A stretch of DNA of 64,000 bases from assembly GCA_963924555.1 (NCBI GenBank), contig OZ004597.1, forward strand, positions 1,054,001 to 1,118,000, in the 5' to 3' direction. The stretch's first letter is position 1, and each line of letters begins with the position of its first letter. This document shows, piece by piece, positions 1 to 11,469 of this stretch. The notes under the pieces are model-generated. The model was given only the letters and a program-made list of their open reading frames with translations, made no database searches and had not been told where the DNA came from. The DNA comes from Crambe crambe (taxonomy: Eukaryota; Porifera; Demospongiae; Poecilosclerida; Crambeidae). The position numbers were made by a program, and so were the translations under genes.

Positions 1-88
1 TGAGAATCTGGGCATACATTCTTGCATTTTCATACAGAGTCTCCATACTTGAGAAAAGGAAAGGATCGCTAAAATTGTAGGTAAGCAC

Positions 89-98
89 GCATGCGCAT
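89..98. promoter_or_regulatory. NRF1-like palindromic promoter site upstream of ATRX
   Basis: The site reads GCATGCGCAT, about 225 bp upstream of the proposed ATRX start codon. The same GCGCATG core lies upstream of several other genes in the window (39143, 43269, 53541, 56893, 57126), so it is probably a recurrent promoter element. The rest of 1-321 holds simple GTAC and TAGC runs (TAGC repeats at 208-228) and no convincing exon. Confidence 0.4.
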
Positions 99-321
99 CC
101 TTAATAGTACGTACGTACATGTACAATAGTCTACTATTATTGGTATCTATGGTTACATGTCGTTGCATTGCAATTGATTGACATGATTGGCCAGCATCGA
201 CCACCTATATAGCTAGCTAGCTAGCTAGCATCTGTGATCAAAATTTTTGAACCAGGATTCAGTAAGCGCCCACGGCACGGCCATTGGCCCACGCACCGGC
301 GCGGCACTAGCAGCTCAATCA

Positions 322-3300
322 ATGAAGATGAATGAAAACGTTCGAAGTCAAGTGAAGAAGTTACTGAAAGATTTCAAAGAAAATCTAGTGACTCTGGTAG
401 GAATGAAAGACAGGGTGAGCCAGCGCACTCCATTTGGAATAGTTTGATGTGACTAACATGACTTTGCTTGAATTCAGGGCCCTTCCCCGCGCGCAAAATC
501 TTTATTGAAACAAACGTATGTGTTTACTATGTGAACTAGCTAGCATGATGATAATGATTTTATGCAGGAAGATGGGCGAGATGAGTGGTATAGATGTTCT
601 CAGTCCTCTCCCAAAAATTCAAACTGAGCTTATCCAACTCTCTGCTATGGTTGGGAGTGTATCGGAGATTTTGGAACAAGAACATAGGTCTGTGTGTAAG
701 GGTCGGCCCACGAGACTGGCTGGCCACCAATGCTGCTGCCATCTCCAGCTAGTCTGTGTGTAGATACTGGGTGTGAATAGATGGTACAGCACATGGCAGT
801 ACCATTATTTGTATACTATTGCAAATTTACAAACATGCTGACCATAATGTACAAATAGGTACCAAAGAGTGTCATATTACAGCAGATTGCAATGATCTTG
901 CAATACAAATCCAGAACAGCAAAACCAAAAATTTACATAGCCTCCTTTCAAGTAGCCCAACTCCAAAGCCATTTGAAAGGAGACTATGTAAATTTTGGTT
1001 TTGCTGTTCTGGATTTCATGTTGCAAGATCACTGCAATCTGCTGTACCAATACCACTAGTATTGACTGTTACAAATAATTGTGGTTGCTATGTTTATAGT
1101 TCTCCAGAATCCAATGGTTACCATGACAGTGAAGATTCTATGGATGAAATGGCTCAACATGTGGTAGTGTGTGGACCTTATGGAACAGAACCTATTCCTG
1201 ACATCTCTAAAGCTAGATATGATGATAATGAATCTCTAGTGTACTCTCGCATTTCATTGGCTCTGAGTCCTTTAGTTGGCTATCCTCCCAGTCGTAATCA
1301 GGTGCAGTCTATCCCCCCTAAGGATACTCCCCGTGTGAGAGCTGAAGTGTACACTCCACAAAGAACCAGGTGAGTTTGTTCTATGGATATGTATTAATTA
1401 TTAACTGCTGATAATGATTATAGGACCAGGAGAAACTGTTCTTCTAACTTTACACCTTCACTGTCTTCTTCACCTTGCTCCTCCGAGTCTAGTTTCAATC
1501 CCTCATCAAATTCCTCTATCCCAAGAAGAAAAGGTCTTAGGAGTGAGGACAGACGTGTCAACAATAAGTCATTAAATGCCAGTAGAAATCTGTCTCCTTC
1601 AGCCTTAGGCAATCCTACTTTATCATCTTCATCGATTACCACCAATAATTCTCACAGGGGTAACTCGTGTGATAGTCAAGATGTCCAGAGTAAGGAATCA
1701 CATGACAGCCCCACAACTAGTATTGCTAGTTCTATGGGTTCAAGGAAAGGAGCTTTTAGTCCTTCAAGCGAACACCAAATAAGAAGTGACGATATGTTAC
1801 CTCATTCTACCACTTGGAGTCCTAATGAGGACGTGATCGGCAATAGCATTGATGTCAGGACTGAGGATGAAACCAGTGTAAATAGTGATATACAACAGGC
1901 CAGCTACTTAGCTCCCGGTGAAGGAGAGAAACAGAAGAAATCCCCTTCATCGACGGATGGTGAAAATGACTCTTCCGACTATAAGTGCTCAGTGTACAAT
2001 GATCTATGCCAGTCGAGAGCCAAGAAGATGAATCCTACCCCTAAAGTCTTACTGAGACAATCGGCAACCTCAACAATCAGAGATTCTAAAGAGAGTTCTC
2101 CGAACTTGCCATGGACTGCTGAACAACAACTTGGCAAGAAGTTGACAGTTGACATTAAGAAATTATCTCCCTCTGAACTTCTAAAGCTCAGACCAGAAAA
2201 GTTGAAGAACTCAAGTGTCAGCCCTGTGTCCTGTGCTAGAGTGGCTCCAAGATCATCCCACCGGAATCAGAAAAGTCCTTCAACACAAAATGAACCTGAA
2301 CCTGGAGAATCACTTGATTTTGCGAATAGTCCTTCCCCACCTCTTTCTCCCCCTCTTCATATTAAAACTGAAATTAAAACTGAGCCTGGATACAAGAATG
2401 ACAAAAAAAAGTCTCTGGGGATGAAGCTTAAGATGAAATCACAGGTTGTAACTCGGAGCAGTACTGACAGTAGTCCAACTCCAATAAGACTGCGTGGTTC
2501 CTCCAGTAGTGATATTTCTTTCGGTGATGTGGTTAGAGATATCATGCCAGAGTCTATGTCATCTAGAGAAGATGAAAAACCGAGTATTCCTACTAAACCT
2601 GCACCTTCAACCTGGGAACCCTCGGCTAAAATCGTTTCATTTCTGAAGATTTCAGAATCACAGAGGAGTTCAGATAGTGACTTTGATATGACCCCACACT
2701 CCCTGCCTCAGTCTTCTCACACGACCCCTAATGCCAACTCATCTGTCAGGAAAAAGAGAAAACGTGTTATGCAAAAATACAGCTCTGATGATGAAGAGAG
2801 GGTATTTCCATTGCCTGCTCTAACCAAAGGTAGGACAAAGAAGATAAAGAAGGAAGACGAAGGCAGTGCTGACACCAGCAAGCAAGACGAAGGGAAAGTG
2901 GGAGTCACAGCTCCCAGGAAAAGACTTGATTTTGATGGTAACAATTCAGTGCCGACCAATGAAACAAAGTTTGGTGAGTCTGTTACCTCTGCAACCTCTG
3001 CAAAGAGTTTCGACTTTGACAGCAATCTAAAAATGGATGCAGAATCGATACCTGAAGGAAGTTACATGGAGACATCTGTTGAAGTTGAGAGGGAAATGAC
3101 GTCTTTTCCCGATCACTCTGCTTGTGAGGTCAATACTACTCCCAAGACCAAGTTGGGGAAGCATGTCAAGGGGCCTAATTGTAAAGGAAAGGAGAAAGCG
3201 CGGGATCGGCCTCCTACCGTTCAATGTATGGCCTGTGGGAGGGAAGTGAACTGGAGGAAGAATGAAATTCACTCCCATCCTCGACTTCAGGTGGCCACAT

Positions 3301-6300
3301 GTCAGGTGAGTGATAAGATGTTCATGTATGAAGCTTTGATTATTTTTGTTTGTTTTTGTTTGTTTGTTATTGTTGTTGTTGTTGTTTTAATGCATAGCAC
3401 TGCTACAAGATGTGGAACACAGGTGAATTTCGGAAGTCTGAGAATTACGAGATTTACTGCTCTCTGTGTGGCGATGGTGGAGAGATAGTGCTGTGTGACT
3501 ACTGTGACAAAAGCTTTTGCTACTCCTGCATTGGTCGAATATCTGGCGAAGAATACCTCCACAGTTTGTCAGAATCAGAAAGTGCAGTATTTGAGTGCTA
3601 CATTTGCGACCCATCTCCTCTCAAGGATGCCCAGGAGCTATGTTGTGAGTTTGTTGACTACTTTAAGAGATGCAGGGGTGGCAGAAATAGATTGAGATCA
3701 AGAAAGAATGAGAATAACACCAGTTGTGATGATAGTGAGGGAGTTATTGCTTCAAAGGAAGAGGGAAGGAAAGTATCTGGTGATGATCAGAGCAGTTTGA
3801 AGGGTGACTCAAAATCAAACTCTTCTAAAGAAAAGAATCGAGGAAGCAGACGTGGTGCAAGGAGGCAGGAAAGAAAGAAAGAAGGGTCATCTAGTAGTAT
3901 GTTTGGTGATGACTCATCCCATAGTGAAGGGGATTCCCCAGAGGTGAATAGTGATGACATTTATTTGTCTGATTCCAGCATCTTGGAGAAAATGGAATCC
4001 AGGAAGAAGAAATATAAGGGAGCCAGTACTCGTTCCGGGTGTTCAAGCGATCTTGACCAAGATATGACAGATAATGACCAAGAAAGTCCTCCAGGAGGAA
4101 GAAAAGTTGGAGGAAAGGGGAAGTTTAAGAAGAGAAGGATCGGTAGGTTAAATTATTCATCAGAAAACTCTGATGAGGAAGAAATGGAAAGCAGCAAGCC
4201 AAGGAGGAAGAGAGCCTTATCATCCAGCTGTGATGAGAAGAGCAGTATGTCAAGGAAAGCTAAGAGGAGGAGTCGTGCTGTTGGTACCTCGTCCGAAGAC
4301 GAAGACTCCTCTAGAAGACTGAGATATGAGTTGTCAGGGAATGAATACGGTGATGGTGATCATCGGACCTCACCTATTATGAATCCTGCCTCAAAGTCTG
4401 TCGAATACAGGACTACTGAGATCCAAAAATATAGCTCTTCTTCTGATTTTGAGGAGGTGGTGCCTTCGAAGAAGAAAAAGAAACATGTCATCGTAGTCAG
4501 TAGTAGTGAAAGCTCCTCTGCTAATGTTGAATCTGATACCAAGAAAGAAACAGCCAGGAGCAAAAAGAGAAAAACAAGGAGGAAGAAAAATTTGAGTTCT
4601 GACGACGACTTTATTGGCTTTTCTCAAAAGGGGCCTAGGTTGAGGAAAAAACCTGTACTCTATTCTCTGTTGACATCAGATTCTGAAGATGCCACTTCTG
4701 ATGAAGGAACAACATCAATTAAAAAGGAGAATGAGACTCCACTTAAAAAGGAGGGCGAGGCTCCCCTGTCTCAGGAAAGTCCTTCTGGAAAGAAACGTAA
4801 AAAGATTCGCAAGATGATTGGTGATGCCAAGCTTGCCAATGAAACAAAGACTGCCATTCATGAGGAGGAGGAAAGGAAAGAACGTCTGAAGAAACGCAAA
4901 AGCATGGTAACAGATGAAGGAGATAATAGACTGATCTTGGAGCAGGATGAGAATACCAAGGAGGTCATTCTTGAAGTGAGGAAGAGTCTGATTCCTGCTC
5001 TCAAGCCTCACCAATGTGAAGGCATCAAGTTTCTCTATGATGCTTGTGTGGAGAATATGGAAAGATTTTCCTCTGGTAAAGCCAATGGAGCAATTTTAGC
5101 TCACTGTATGGGTCTGGGGAAAACATTGCAGGTATGAAAAAATGTTAACACTTTACTTGGTGTAATGTGTTTTATGTCCTACAGGTAATAGCATTTATCG
5201 ATGCTCTATTGAATCATGATAAGAGTGGAATCAGAAAAGTTCTGATTCTGTGTCCTGTCAATACTGTGCAAAATTGGAAAATAGAATTCTTTAAGTGGCT
5301 CTCCATAATGGAAATAGACTACAATGTGAGTGTCCAGGACCAATGATGACCCTTTACCCACATTCACCATCTCCAGGTCTACCGATTGACTGAAAATAAT
5401 GTCCAAGGTCGGTTACAGAAGTTACAAAGGTGGTTTGTTAATGGTGGCATCATCTTTATGGGCTATGAAATGTTCCGCAACCTTGCCATTTCCAAGAGAA
5501 CCAAGAAGACCAAGCATAAGACAGAGTTCAAGAAGATTTTGTTGGACCCAGGAGCAGACATGGTGGTGTGTGATGAGGGTCATGTGATGCGCAACTCCAA
5601 GTCAAGCCTGTCATTAATAATCAACCAAGTGAAGACCAGACTAAGGGTGATTCTCACAGGGACTCCTCTACAGAACAACCTCCTTGAATGTATGTAATTT
5701 CCCCCAATCCTTTTCTGTCTCTATTTTTTACCCTCTTCTCTCCCTTCCTGTCCCCTCCCGTCCCCCTCTCTCCCTTCCTGTCCCCTCCTCTCCCCTCCTG
5801 TCCCCTCCTCTCCCCTCCTGTCCCCTCCTCTCCCCTCCCGTCCCCTCCTCTCCCCTCCCGTCCCCCTCTCTCCCTTCCCGTCCCCCTCTCTCCCTTCCTG
5901 TCCCCCCTCTCCCCTCCTGTCCCCTTAGATTATACAATGGTGAACTTTGTGAAACCAAATTTGCTGGGGACTCAGAAAGAGTTCACCAACAGGTTTATGA
6001 ACCCCATCACCAATGGGCAGTGTCGTGACTCCAGTCCTTTCGACATTCGCAGAATGAAGCAGAGAGCTCATGTGCTCCATACTTTACTCCAAGGAACTGT
6101 CCAGGTAACTCCCTCATCCCCTCCCTCTCCCCAAATTTAGAACTATCACTGATTTTTTTCTATTAAGCGGCGAGATTACCGCATTCTCACCAAGTCACTG
6201 CCTCCCAAGCAGGAGTATGTTCTGACTATCAGGCTGTCTTCAGTCCAAGATAAGCTTTATCGCAGATTTCTGAAAGATAAGGGAATTTTTGAGGCATCTG

Positions 6301-7298
6301 ACCTCTTCTCATCCTTTGCAGCTCTAGCCAAGGTTAATCAGTATAGGATAATGTAATAGTTTGTCAGTGGATATAATTTTCATTGTAGGTTTGGAACCAC
6401 CCTTGGGTTTTAAAATTAGATGAGCAGCGTAAGTTTGAGAAGGCAGAGAGAGAAGCACTCTATGATGATGAATGTCTGGGAGGGTTCATAGTGTCAGGAA
6501 GTGATGATGATTGTAGCAGTAAGACACAGCAGAGAAAGAGTCGGAACAAGAGGGTAAGTTACGTTTACAGTGTGTGTAGTTACATAAAAGTAACTGACTG
6601 TAGAAGGTAAAAATGTAGGAAGGGTATGGGATGGCATAGAATGTGTGTGATACTGAATAGTCATTAAATATTGACAGGTACCATAACAATGTATACGATA
6701 TACTTTGGATGAGAACAATCTCTCTCTCTCTCTCTTCAGAGTGGCACAGCATCAACGACTAACAGTTCTATTTCCCACTCTTCCACTCTAAATAATGCCC
6801 ACCTTGATGATGGACCCATTATTATTATTTCCAGCGATGATTTAAGTAATGACGAGGAGTTCCTTTCACACACCACCGACTCCAAAGCTAAGCCAAGTGA
6901 AGAGATCAGAGTCAAGACCGAGGACCCAAGTGAAGCAGAGGTGAGAAGGGACCCACATCCCATGGATGAAGTGAAGTCCATGGAACCAAAGGCATGGTAT
7001 GACAATCTGATAAAAGAAGAGCATGAGGACCAGATGACACTGAGTGGGAAGTTGGTCTTTCTCTTTGAGCTTCTTGAACAGACTAGACAGTTGAAAGAGA
7101 AAGTGCTGGTCTTCTCACAGAGTCTGCTGACCCTCGATATCATAGAGGAGTTTCTGGGAAAGCCTCAGTTTGGAGACTGGATCAGAGCAGTGGATTACTG
7201 TAGACTGGATGGTTCCACTAGTATCGATGCCAGGACAGCTCATATGTCAGACTTCAATAAAAGTGGAAATGAAAGGTACTATAACTTTTTTGTGGGGT

Positions 7299-7332
<34 letters not shown>

Positions 7333-7941
7333 TTAAGAAATGTTTGTTTCATGTTTTAATTTTTGCAAAACCATGACGATTTTGCCCCATTATGATTTGC
7401 CCCACAAAATAGAAAATTATAGTGGAACCCACTAACTTTAAAGGAACCTTAGTATGGTACAATGGGTGTGAACTTACATGGGATATAACTATTGATTAGG
7501 TTAAGGCTCTTCTTAATTTCAACCAGAGCTGGTTCACTAGGAGTTAATCTGGTTTCAGCTAACAGAGTTGTCATCTTCGATGCGTGTTGGAACCCATCAC
7601 ATGACCTTCAAGCCATTTTTAGGGCTTATCGTTATGGGCAAGAAAAGCCTGTATTTGTCTACAGGCTATTGGCACAGGTAATTCACAGCACTTTATGAGA
7701 CAACACTATATATATAAATACAACTTCCTATTTCAGGGAACAATGGAAGAGAAGATTTATGACCGTCAGGTTACAAAGCAGTCCCTCTCTATGCGAGTGA
7801 TAGACGAAAAACAAATTGGCCGTCACTATACTTCTACCGACTTAGCAGAGCTGTTCACTTACACTCCGCCCCCTCCTCCTCCCTCTCCTGACACAGAACC
7901 AGCCAAGACATACCCCAAACCTGATGTAAGCTTGTGTTGAT

Positions 7942-7980
<39 letters not shown>

Positions 7981-8936
7981 TTTTATAGGAAGATTTGGTG
8001 CTTAGTAGGATCTTGGAGAAGCTCCAGCCTGAGTGGATTACTGGCTTCCATGAGCACAACTCTCTGTTAAGGCATATAGATGATGAGGAACTGTCAGAGG
8101 AAGAAAGGAAGGCAGCATGGGACCAGTACAATCAGCAGATGGCTATGGAGAGTGTTAGGTGAGTATCTTTGCCTCCAAAGACAGAAACAGTTCTAGATGT
8201 GCCTTTTTACAACACAGTACAGACCTTACACGGTATAATTACACATCTTAGGTACAATTTGGGGACACTTCAAAACCGATTGGACTCTTCTCAGTCTTCT
8301 GCACCACTAGAAGCCATCTCTCAAATAGGAACTTCTCTATCTCATCCCACTACTTCAGGCATCGCCACTGTGAACATGTTTGTTATCCTAGTTCATCAGG
8401 CAGTTGAACAAGTGAAAGATTTAAAGAATATCCTTCTACATATAAAGTTGCTGAAACAGAAGTACCAGTCTGACAGGATATCACAGGCTGTTGGGAAAGA
8501 ACTGTTAACTCTGGAACAAAGAAAAAATGAAGGCTTTAGCCGTCTCTCTGAAAAAATTAAGGCTGTTAATGATGCCATCAGTGTCTTTCTTAGGAGCCCT
8601 CTTGCTGGTCACGCTGAGTCCACATCGAAGATCAACCATCACAGACAATTGCTGTACCATGAACTGGATGAACTACGTCAATTAACCACAGATCATAATG
8701 TACCCTCATCATCTTCTTCCTCCTCCTCTATCAATAACATTCAGGGAAACCCCCCTACACTTTACCGTCAAGTCTCTCACCCAAGCGTTCCTGTTTCAAG
8801 TACTAGCAATGGTCATCGTCAAGTTTCTCACCCAAGTCCTCAAGTTAGTATTTCAAGTGCTGGCAGTGGTCATCGTACTGTTTCTGTTGATACTAACACA
8901 ATAGTTAGCAGTACTACTGAAAACCCTTCATCATAA
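322..8936 (+). CDS. ATRX: ATRX-like SNF2 chromatin remodeller, about 15 exons
   Basis: This is an ATP-dependent chromatin remodeller of the ATRX family, nuclear; in vertebrates it acts with DAXX in H3.3 deposition at heterochromatin. Inferred exons: 322-414, 572-695, 1060-1370, 1424-3305, 3398-5131, 5185-5325, 5377-5689, 5929-6104, 6168-6332, 6389-6553, 6740-7275, 7500-7677, 7737-7925, 7989-8158, 8252-8936. These give about 2,290 residues; human ATRX has about 2,490. The ADD zinc domain is split by the 3306-3397 intron (CMACG, then [17 protein letters not shown] and CYICDP). A Ser/Lys/Glu-rich linker follows. The ATPase has Walker A HCMGLGKT, the DEGH box, LTGTPLQNN, and the C-lobe motifs AGSLGVNL and RAYRYGQ. 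The last exon must splice from 8158 to 8252, because direct reading meets TGA at 8160. The two N-terminal exons (322-695) are open and splice in phase but are not recognisable as ATRX, so the true start is uncertain. Confidence 0.93.
879..1045. repeat. Near-perfect hairpin MITE-like inverted repeat
   Basis: Two 73 bp arms (879-951 and 973-1045) are reverse complements with about four or five differences and enclose a 21 bp loop. The whole is 167 bp. It lies in the proposed ATRX intron 696-1059 and ends only about 14 bp before the likely splice acceptor. The form fits a foldback MITE or a recently made palindrome. Transcripts across it would form a long hairpin. Confidence 0.85.
5728..5925 (+). 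repeat. Pyrimidine-only minisatellite in ATRX intron
   Basis: The intron between the LTGTPLQNN exon and the next ATPase exon consists of imperfect tandem TCCCCTCC / TCCCTTCC units, almost pure C and T on the coding strand, running into the acceptor CCTTAG at 5928. Open frames crossing it on either strand are artefacts of the repeat. Confidence 0.85.
7299..7330 (+). repeat. 32 bp poly-G run in ATRX intron
   Basis: An uninterrupted run of 32 G follows TGTGGGGT within the intron 7276-7499. The corresponding place in duplication copy B holds only GTGGGGTGGGG, so the run expanded in A or collapsed in B after duplication. It could form G-quadruplexes, and its length in an assembly is unreliable. 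Confidence 0.85.
7940..7984 (+). repeat. (TTTA)n microsatellite abutting a splice acceptor
   Basis: About eleven TTTA units fill nearly the whole intron 7926-7988 of ATRX and run directly into the acceptor TATAG. The tract is absent from copy B, where a deletion removed it with the end of the preceding exon. Confidence 0.85.
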
Positions 8937-9018
8937 GTTAATTCCACTATTATTAATTATCATAGCATTGCAGTAATTAATGAAATAATTATCATTAAGA
9001 TGACAAAATTTATAGTGT

Positions 9019-10512
9019 TCAGTGGCATGGAGTTAGCCGAAGTTTGATGTCATTCTTTGTACGAATTACCAACTTTGGGATCATTTCTACCTCGTGTGTT
9101 TCATCCAAAGAGATGTGGAATCGGTTGATTATGTAAGCAATAACCATCCTCTGTTCATTTAGAGCAAAAGTCTGTCCAATGCAATTGCGATAACCAGCAG
9201 AAAAAGGCATGTAGGCATAAGGGTGTCTTCCTTCAGCATTGCTTGGATGGAAACGAAGAGGATCGTACTCATTCGGATTTTCCCATATATCTGGGTGACG
9301 CTGCATTTGAAAGAGCCCAAATTCGACTGTTGTGCCTTTAGGGATGATGTGACCTTCAAGTTCAGTGTCTTCTTCGGTACATCGTACAAACTGAAATATA
9401 GGAGGGTAGAGCCGCATACCCTCCTTGATGCACCAAAGGGTGTACTTCAGCTCCTTCAGGTCATCATAGTCAAGCCATTCCCTCCCCATCAGGACATTCC
9501 TCACTTCCTCACGGATCTTCTCCTGATGTTCTGGATGTTGGGCCAGGCAGTAGAGGGTCCAGGACATACCACTGGTAGAGGTGTCATGGCCCCCGAACAT
9601 AAAAGTGTCTGCTTCATCTCTAATCTCCAAATCACTCAAACCTTTCCCATTTTCATCACTAACTGTAAGGAGGATATCCAAAAAGTCTTGGTGTCGCTTG
9701 TGCTCACCACTTTTCTTTTTTTCAAGCTCTAGAGTTTTTTTCCTCTCCCTTATCAGTGACTCGGTATAGTCATGGACCAATTTGCATGCCTTCTTGAATC
9801 TCTTCCCTGCAGATGTGCGATAATAGATGAAGTCTGGCATGTAATAAAAAAGGCTGTATCCTCGCTCAAATATCAATTCACTTATTTCAGGAATGGCACT
9901 GATGTATGGGTGACTGTCAGAGAGTTGACAATTCCTCTCAGTGCTGAATGCACACTGTATGATGATGTCTAAAGAGAGCATGCTGACATCATTGAAGACC
10001 TGTACCGATGCTCCATTTCTTGCTGCAGCTGTCCACTTTTTCAAGAAGATCTCCAAGCAACTGTTAAATGCAGGGATGTAACCTTTGAGGATTCCATAGT
10101 GGAATGCTGGATTGAGAAGACGTCTGTTGCGCTCCCATTTTTTGCCACCAGCTATAAGCAGACCATCCCCCAACCATGGCACGAGAAAGGAATAAGTAGA
10201 TTTATCCTTAGGTAGTGTCTTCATCTTTTTCACACAATCAGGGTGGGTAAGCTGGATGACAGGCTCAAATGGACCCAACCAATACTTGACCAGCTTGAGT
10301 CTGTTCTGCTGTATGAAGGCCAGCCATTTCATTTGACTCTCTTGGTCCTGTTCTAGCTGGTGAAGATTCCCCCATAACCAGTGAGTGGGCCAACCAGCAA
10401 TATCCTCGAGTGCTTTCTTTGTCTTATGCACACTCCACAAGAATTGAGAAATCTTGAAGAAAGTGAAAAATGCAAATACAAGAGAACCAGAGAAGATTAC
10501 TAATAATAGCAT
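9019..10512 (-). CDS. Cytochrome P450, CYP4-like, copy A
   Basis: This is a haem monooxygenase of the CYP4 clan, 497 residues in one uninterrupted exon, which is unusual in this intron-rich window. The family typically hydroxylates fatty acids and related lipids at the ER membrane; the substrate here is unknown. Visible marks are an N-terminal membrane anchor (LLLVIFSGSLVFAFF), the I-helix GGHDTSTSG, the K-helix KEGMR (ExxR), and the haem-binding loop FSAGYRNCIGQ with its cysteine. Most CYP4 enzymes have EGHDTT in the I-helix, and the E to G change here departs from that. The protein is roughly 93% identical to copy B by eye. A TATA motif lies about 36 bp upstream of the ATG. Confidence 0.95.
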   Translation of the reverse strand: MLLLVIFSGSLVFAFFTFFKISQFLWSVHKTKKALEDIAGWPTHWLWGNLHQLEQDQESQMKWLAFIQQNRLKLVKYWLGPFEPVIQLTHPDCVKKMKTLPKDKSTYSFLVPWLGDGLLIAGGKKWERNRRLLNPAFHYGILKGYIPAFNSCLEIFLKKWTAAARNGASVQVFNDVSMLSLDIIIQCAFSTERNCQLSDSHPYISAIPEISELIFERGYSLFYYMPDFIYYRTSAGKRFKKACKLVHDYTESLIRERKKTLELEKKKSGEHKRHQDFLDILLTVSDENGKGLSDLEIRDEADTFMFGGHDTSTSGMSWTLYCLAQHPEHQEKIREEVRNVLMGREWLDYDDLKELKYTLWCIKEGMRLYPPIFQFVRCTEEDTELEGHIIPKGTTVEFGLFQMQRHPDIWENPNEYDPLRFHPSNAEGRHPYAYMPFSAGYRNCIGQTFALNEQRMVIAYIINRFHISLDETHEVEMIPKLVIRTKNDIKLRLTPCH

Positions 10513-10547
10513 TTTCCCTTTAATATTGTTTCATCTATTGTTTCCTC

Positions 10548-10555
10548 TATTTATA
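10548..10555 (-). promoter_or_regulatory. TATA box of P450 copy A
   Basis: TATAAATA on the minus strand, 36-43 bp upstream of the P450 ATG. The same motif at the same relative place precedes copy B (18162-18169). The spacing implies a very short 5' UTR. Confidence 0.6.
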
Positions 10556-10685
10556 GCTAGTTTAATGTAAGTTTGTACAATGGAAGACTAACAGGAACAG
10601 GATGGGATGGACTGCTCTGCATACAATCACATTGAGTTTGTCACACTAGCTACTACCATAGATTGTATAGACTATTATAAATTAT

Positions 10686-11469
10686 ACAAGTAAGGGAAAA
10701 AAACATTTAAAAAAAATGAAAGGTGATGTAGGGATGACAAAAAACAGTGTACAAAAAAATAAAGAAACAAGGGAAGAAATTGTGGAAAGAAAAAGGTTTG
10801 ACTTATTATCATCCCTACATCAAGCCTATGAATGGAATTATTGTAGCTAATTGACATCTACCATAATAGCTACTGGCATCTGACTATAATATTGAAACCT
10901 CCCTAATAGTAGAATATTAGAGGCTCTCCCCTCTTTCAGAGGTGAAAATCTATTAGCAGTCACTCTTAGCATGCTTTAGGTTGTTGAGACTGTCCTTTCA
11001 GTACCCTTTATCAGAGGTTGAATTGTGAGCACCAAGTACATGCAGTGAAACTAGTAGCTACATTCAATTGTACCAGTGAATTAAATGAATCATGAATTAT
11101 GCAATTGTCCATAGTTATGCAGCCTTTTTGGTAATGAAAACAATTTAGTGTGAAAATTGAATGAATCAATGGGAAAGTGGGATGACTGTACGTATACACT
11201 CCATGTAATCAGAGCATAGATAAGACATTATTGTACAGGAAGAGAAGGTGGAGGAAGAGTAGAAGGTAGGGGAAGAGTATAATAGTCTAAGTGACTATAG
11301 CTAGCTACGTACAATAATTCCATTCATAGGCTTGATGTAGGGATGATAATAAGTCAAACCTTTTTCTTTCCACAATTTCTTCCCTTGTTTCTTTATTTTT
11401 TTGTACACTGTTTTTTGTCATCCCTACATCACCTTTCATTTTTTAAAAATGTTTTTTTCCCTTACTTGT
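10686..11469. mobile_element. 784 bp foldback element with 160 bp inverted arms
   Basis: The arms 10686-10845 and 11310-11469 are near-perfect reverse complements around a 464 bp spacer with no credible coding sequence. Each arm itself contains an inverted pair of TGATGTAGGGATGA (10724-10737 against 10809-10822, repeated in the right arm), so that motif occurs four times in alternating orientation. This suggests a non-autonomous foldback transposon. No transposase was recognised, and a target-site duplication could not be fixed. Confidence 0.85.

Larger units (their letters stand above)
6415..10618. repeat. Segmental duplication, copy A (ATRX 3' half plus P450)
   Basis: Starting at ATTAGATGAGCAG inside an ATRX exon and ending at GGATGGACTGCTCT upstream of the P450, this 4.2 kb block recurs in the same order and orientation at 14355-18244. 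Copy A keeps the full ATRX reading frame and is continuous with the rest of ATRX, so it is taken as the parental copy. Confidence 0.9.

Noticed and set aside
5684-6140. Long Pro/Ser-rich open frames on plus and Gly/Arg-rich frame on minus at 5728-5958
   Set aside because: They are translations of the pyrimidine minisatellite within an ATRX intron; the ATPase frame splices across it from 5689 to 5929.
8160-8180. A 21 bp intron at the end of ATRX joining AGG to ACAGAAACAG
   Set aside because: Too short to splice and puts the tail out of frame; the acceptor at 8251 (ACATCTTAG) keeps the frame and is conserved in copy B.
9223-9732. 169-codon open frame on plus opposite the P450 (also 16834-17343)
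   Set aside because: Antisense shadow of the strongly conserved P450 frame, duplicated with it; no domain.
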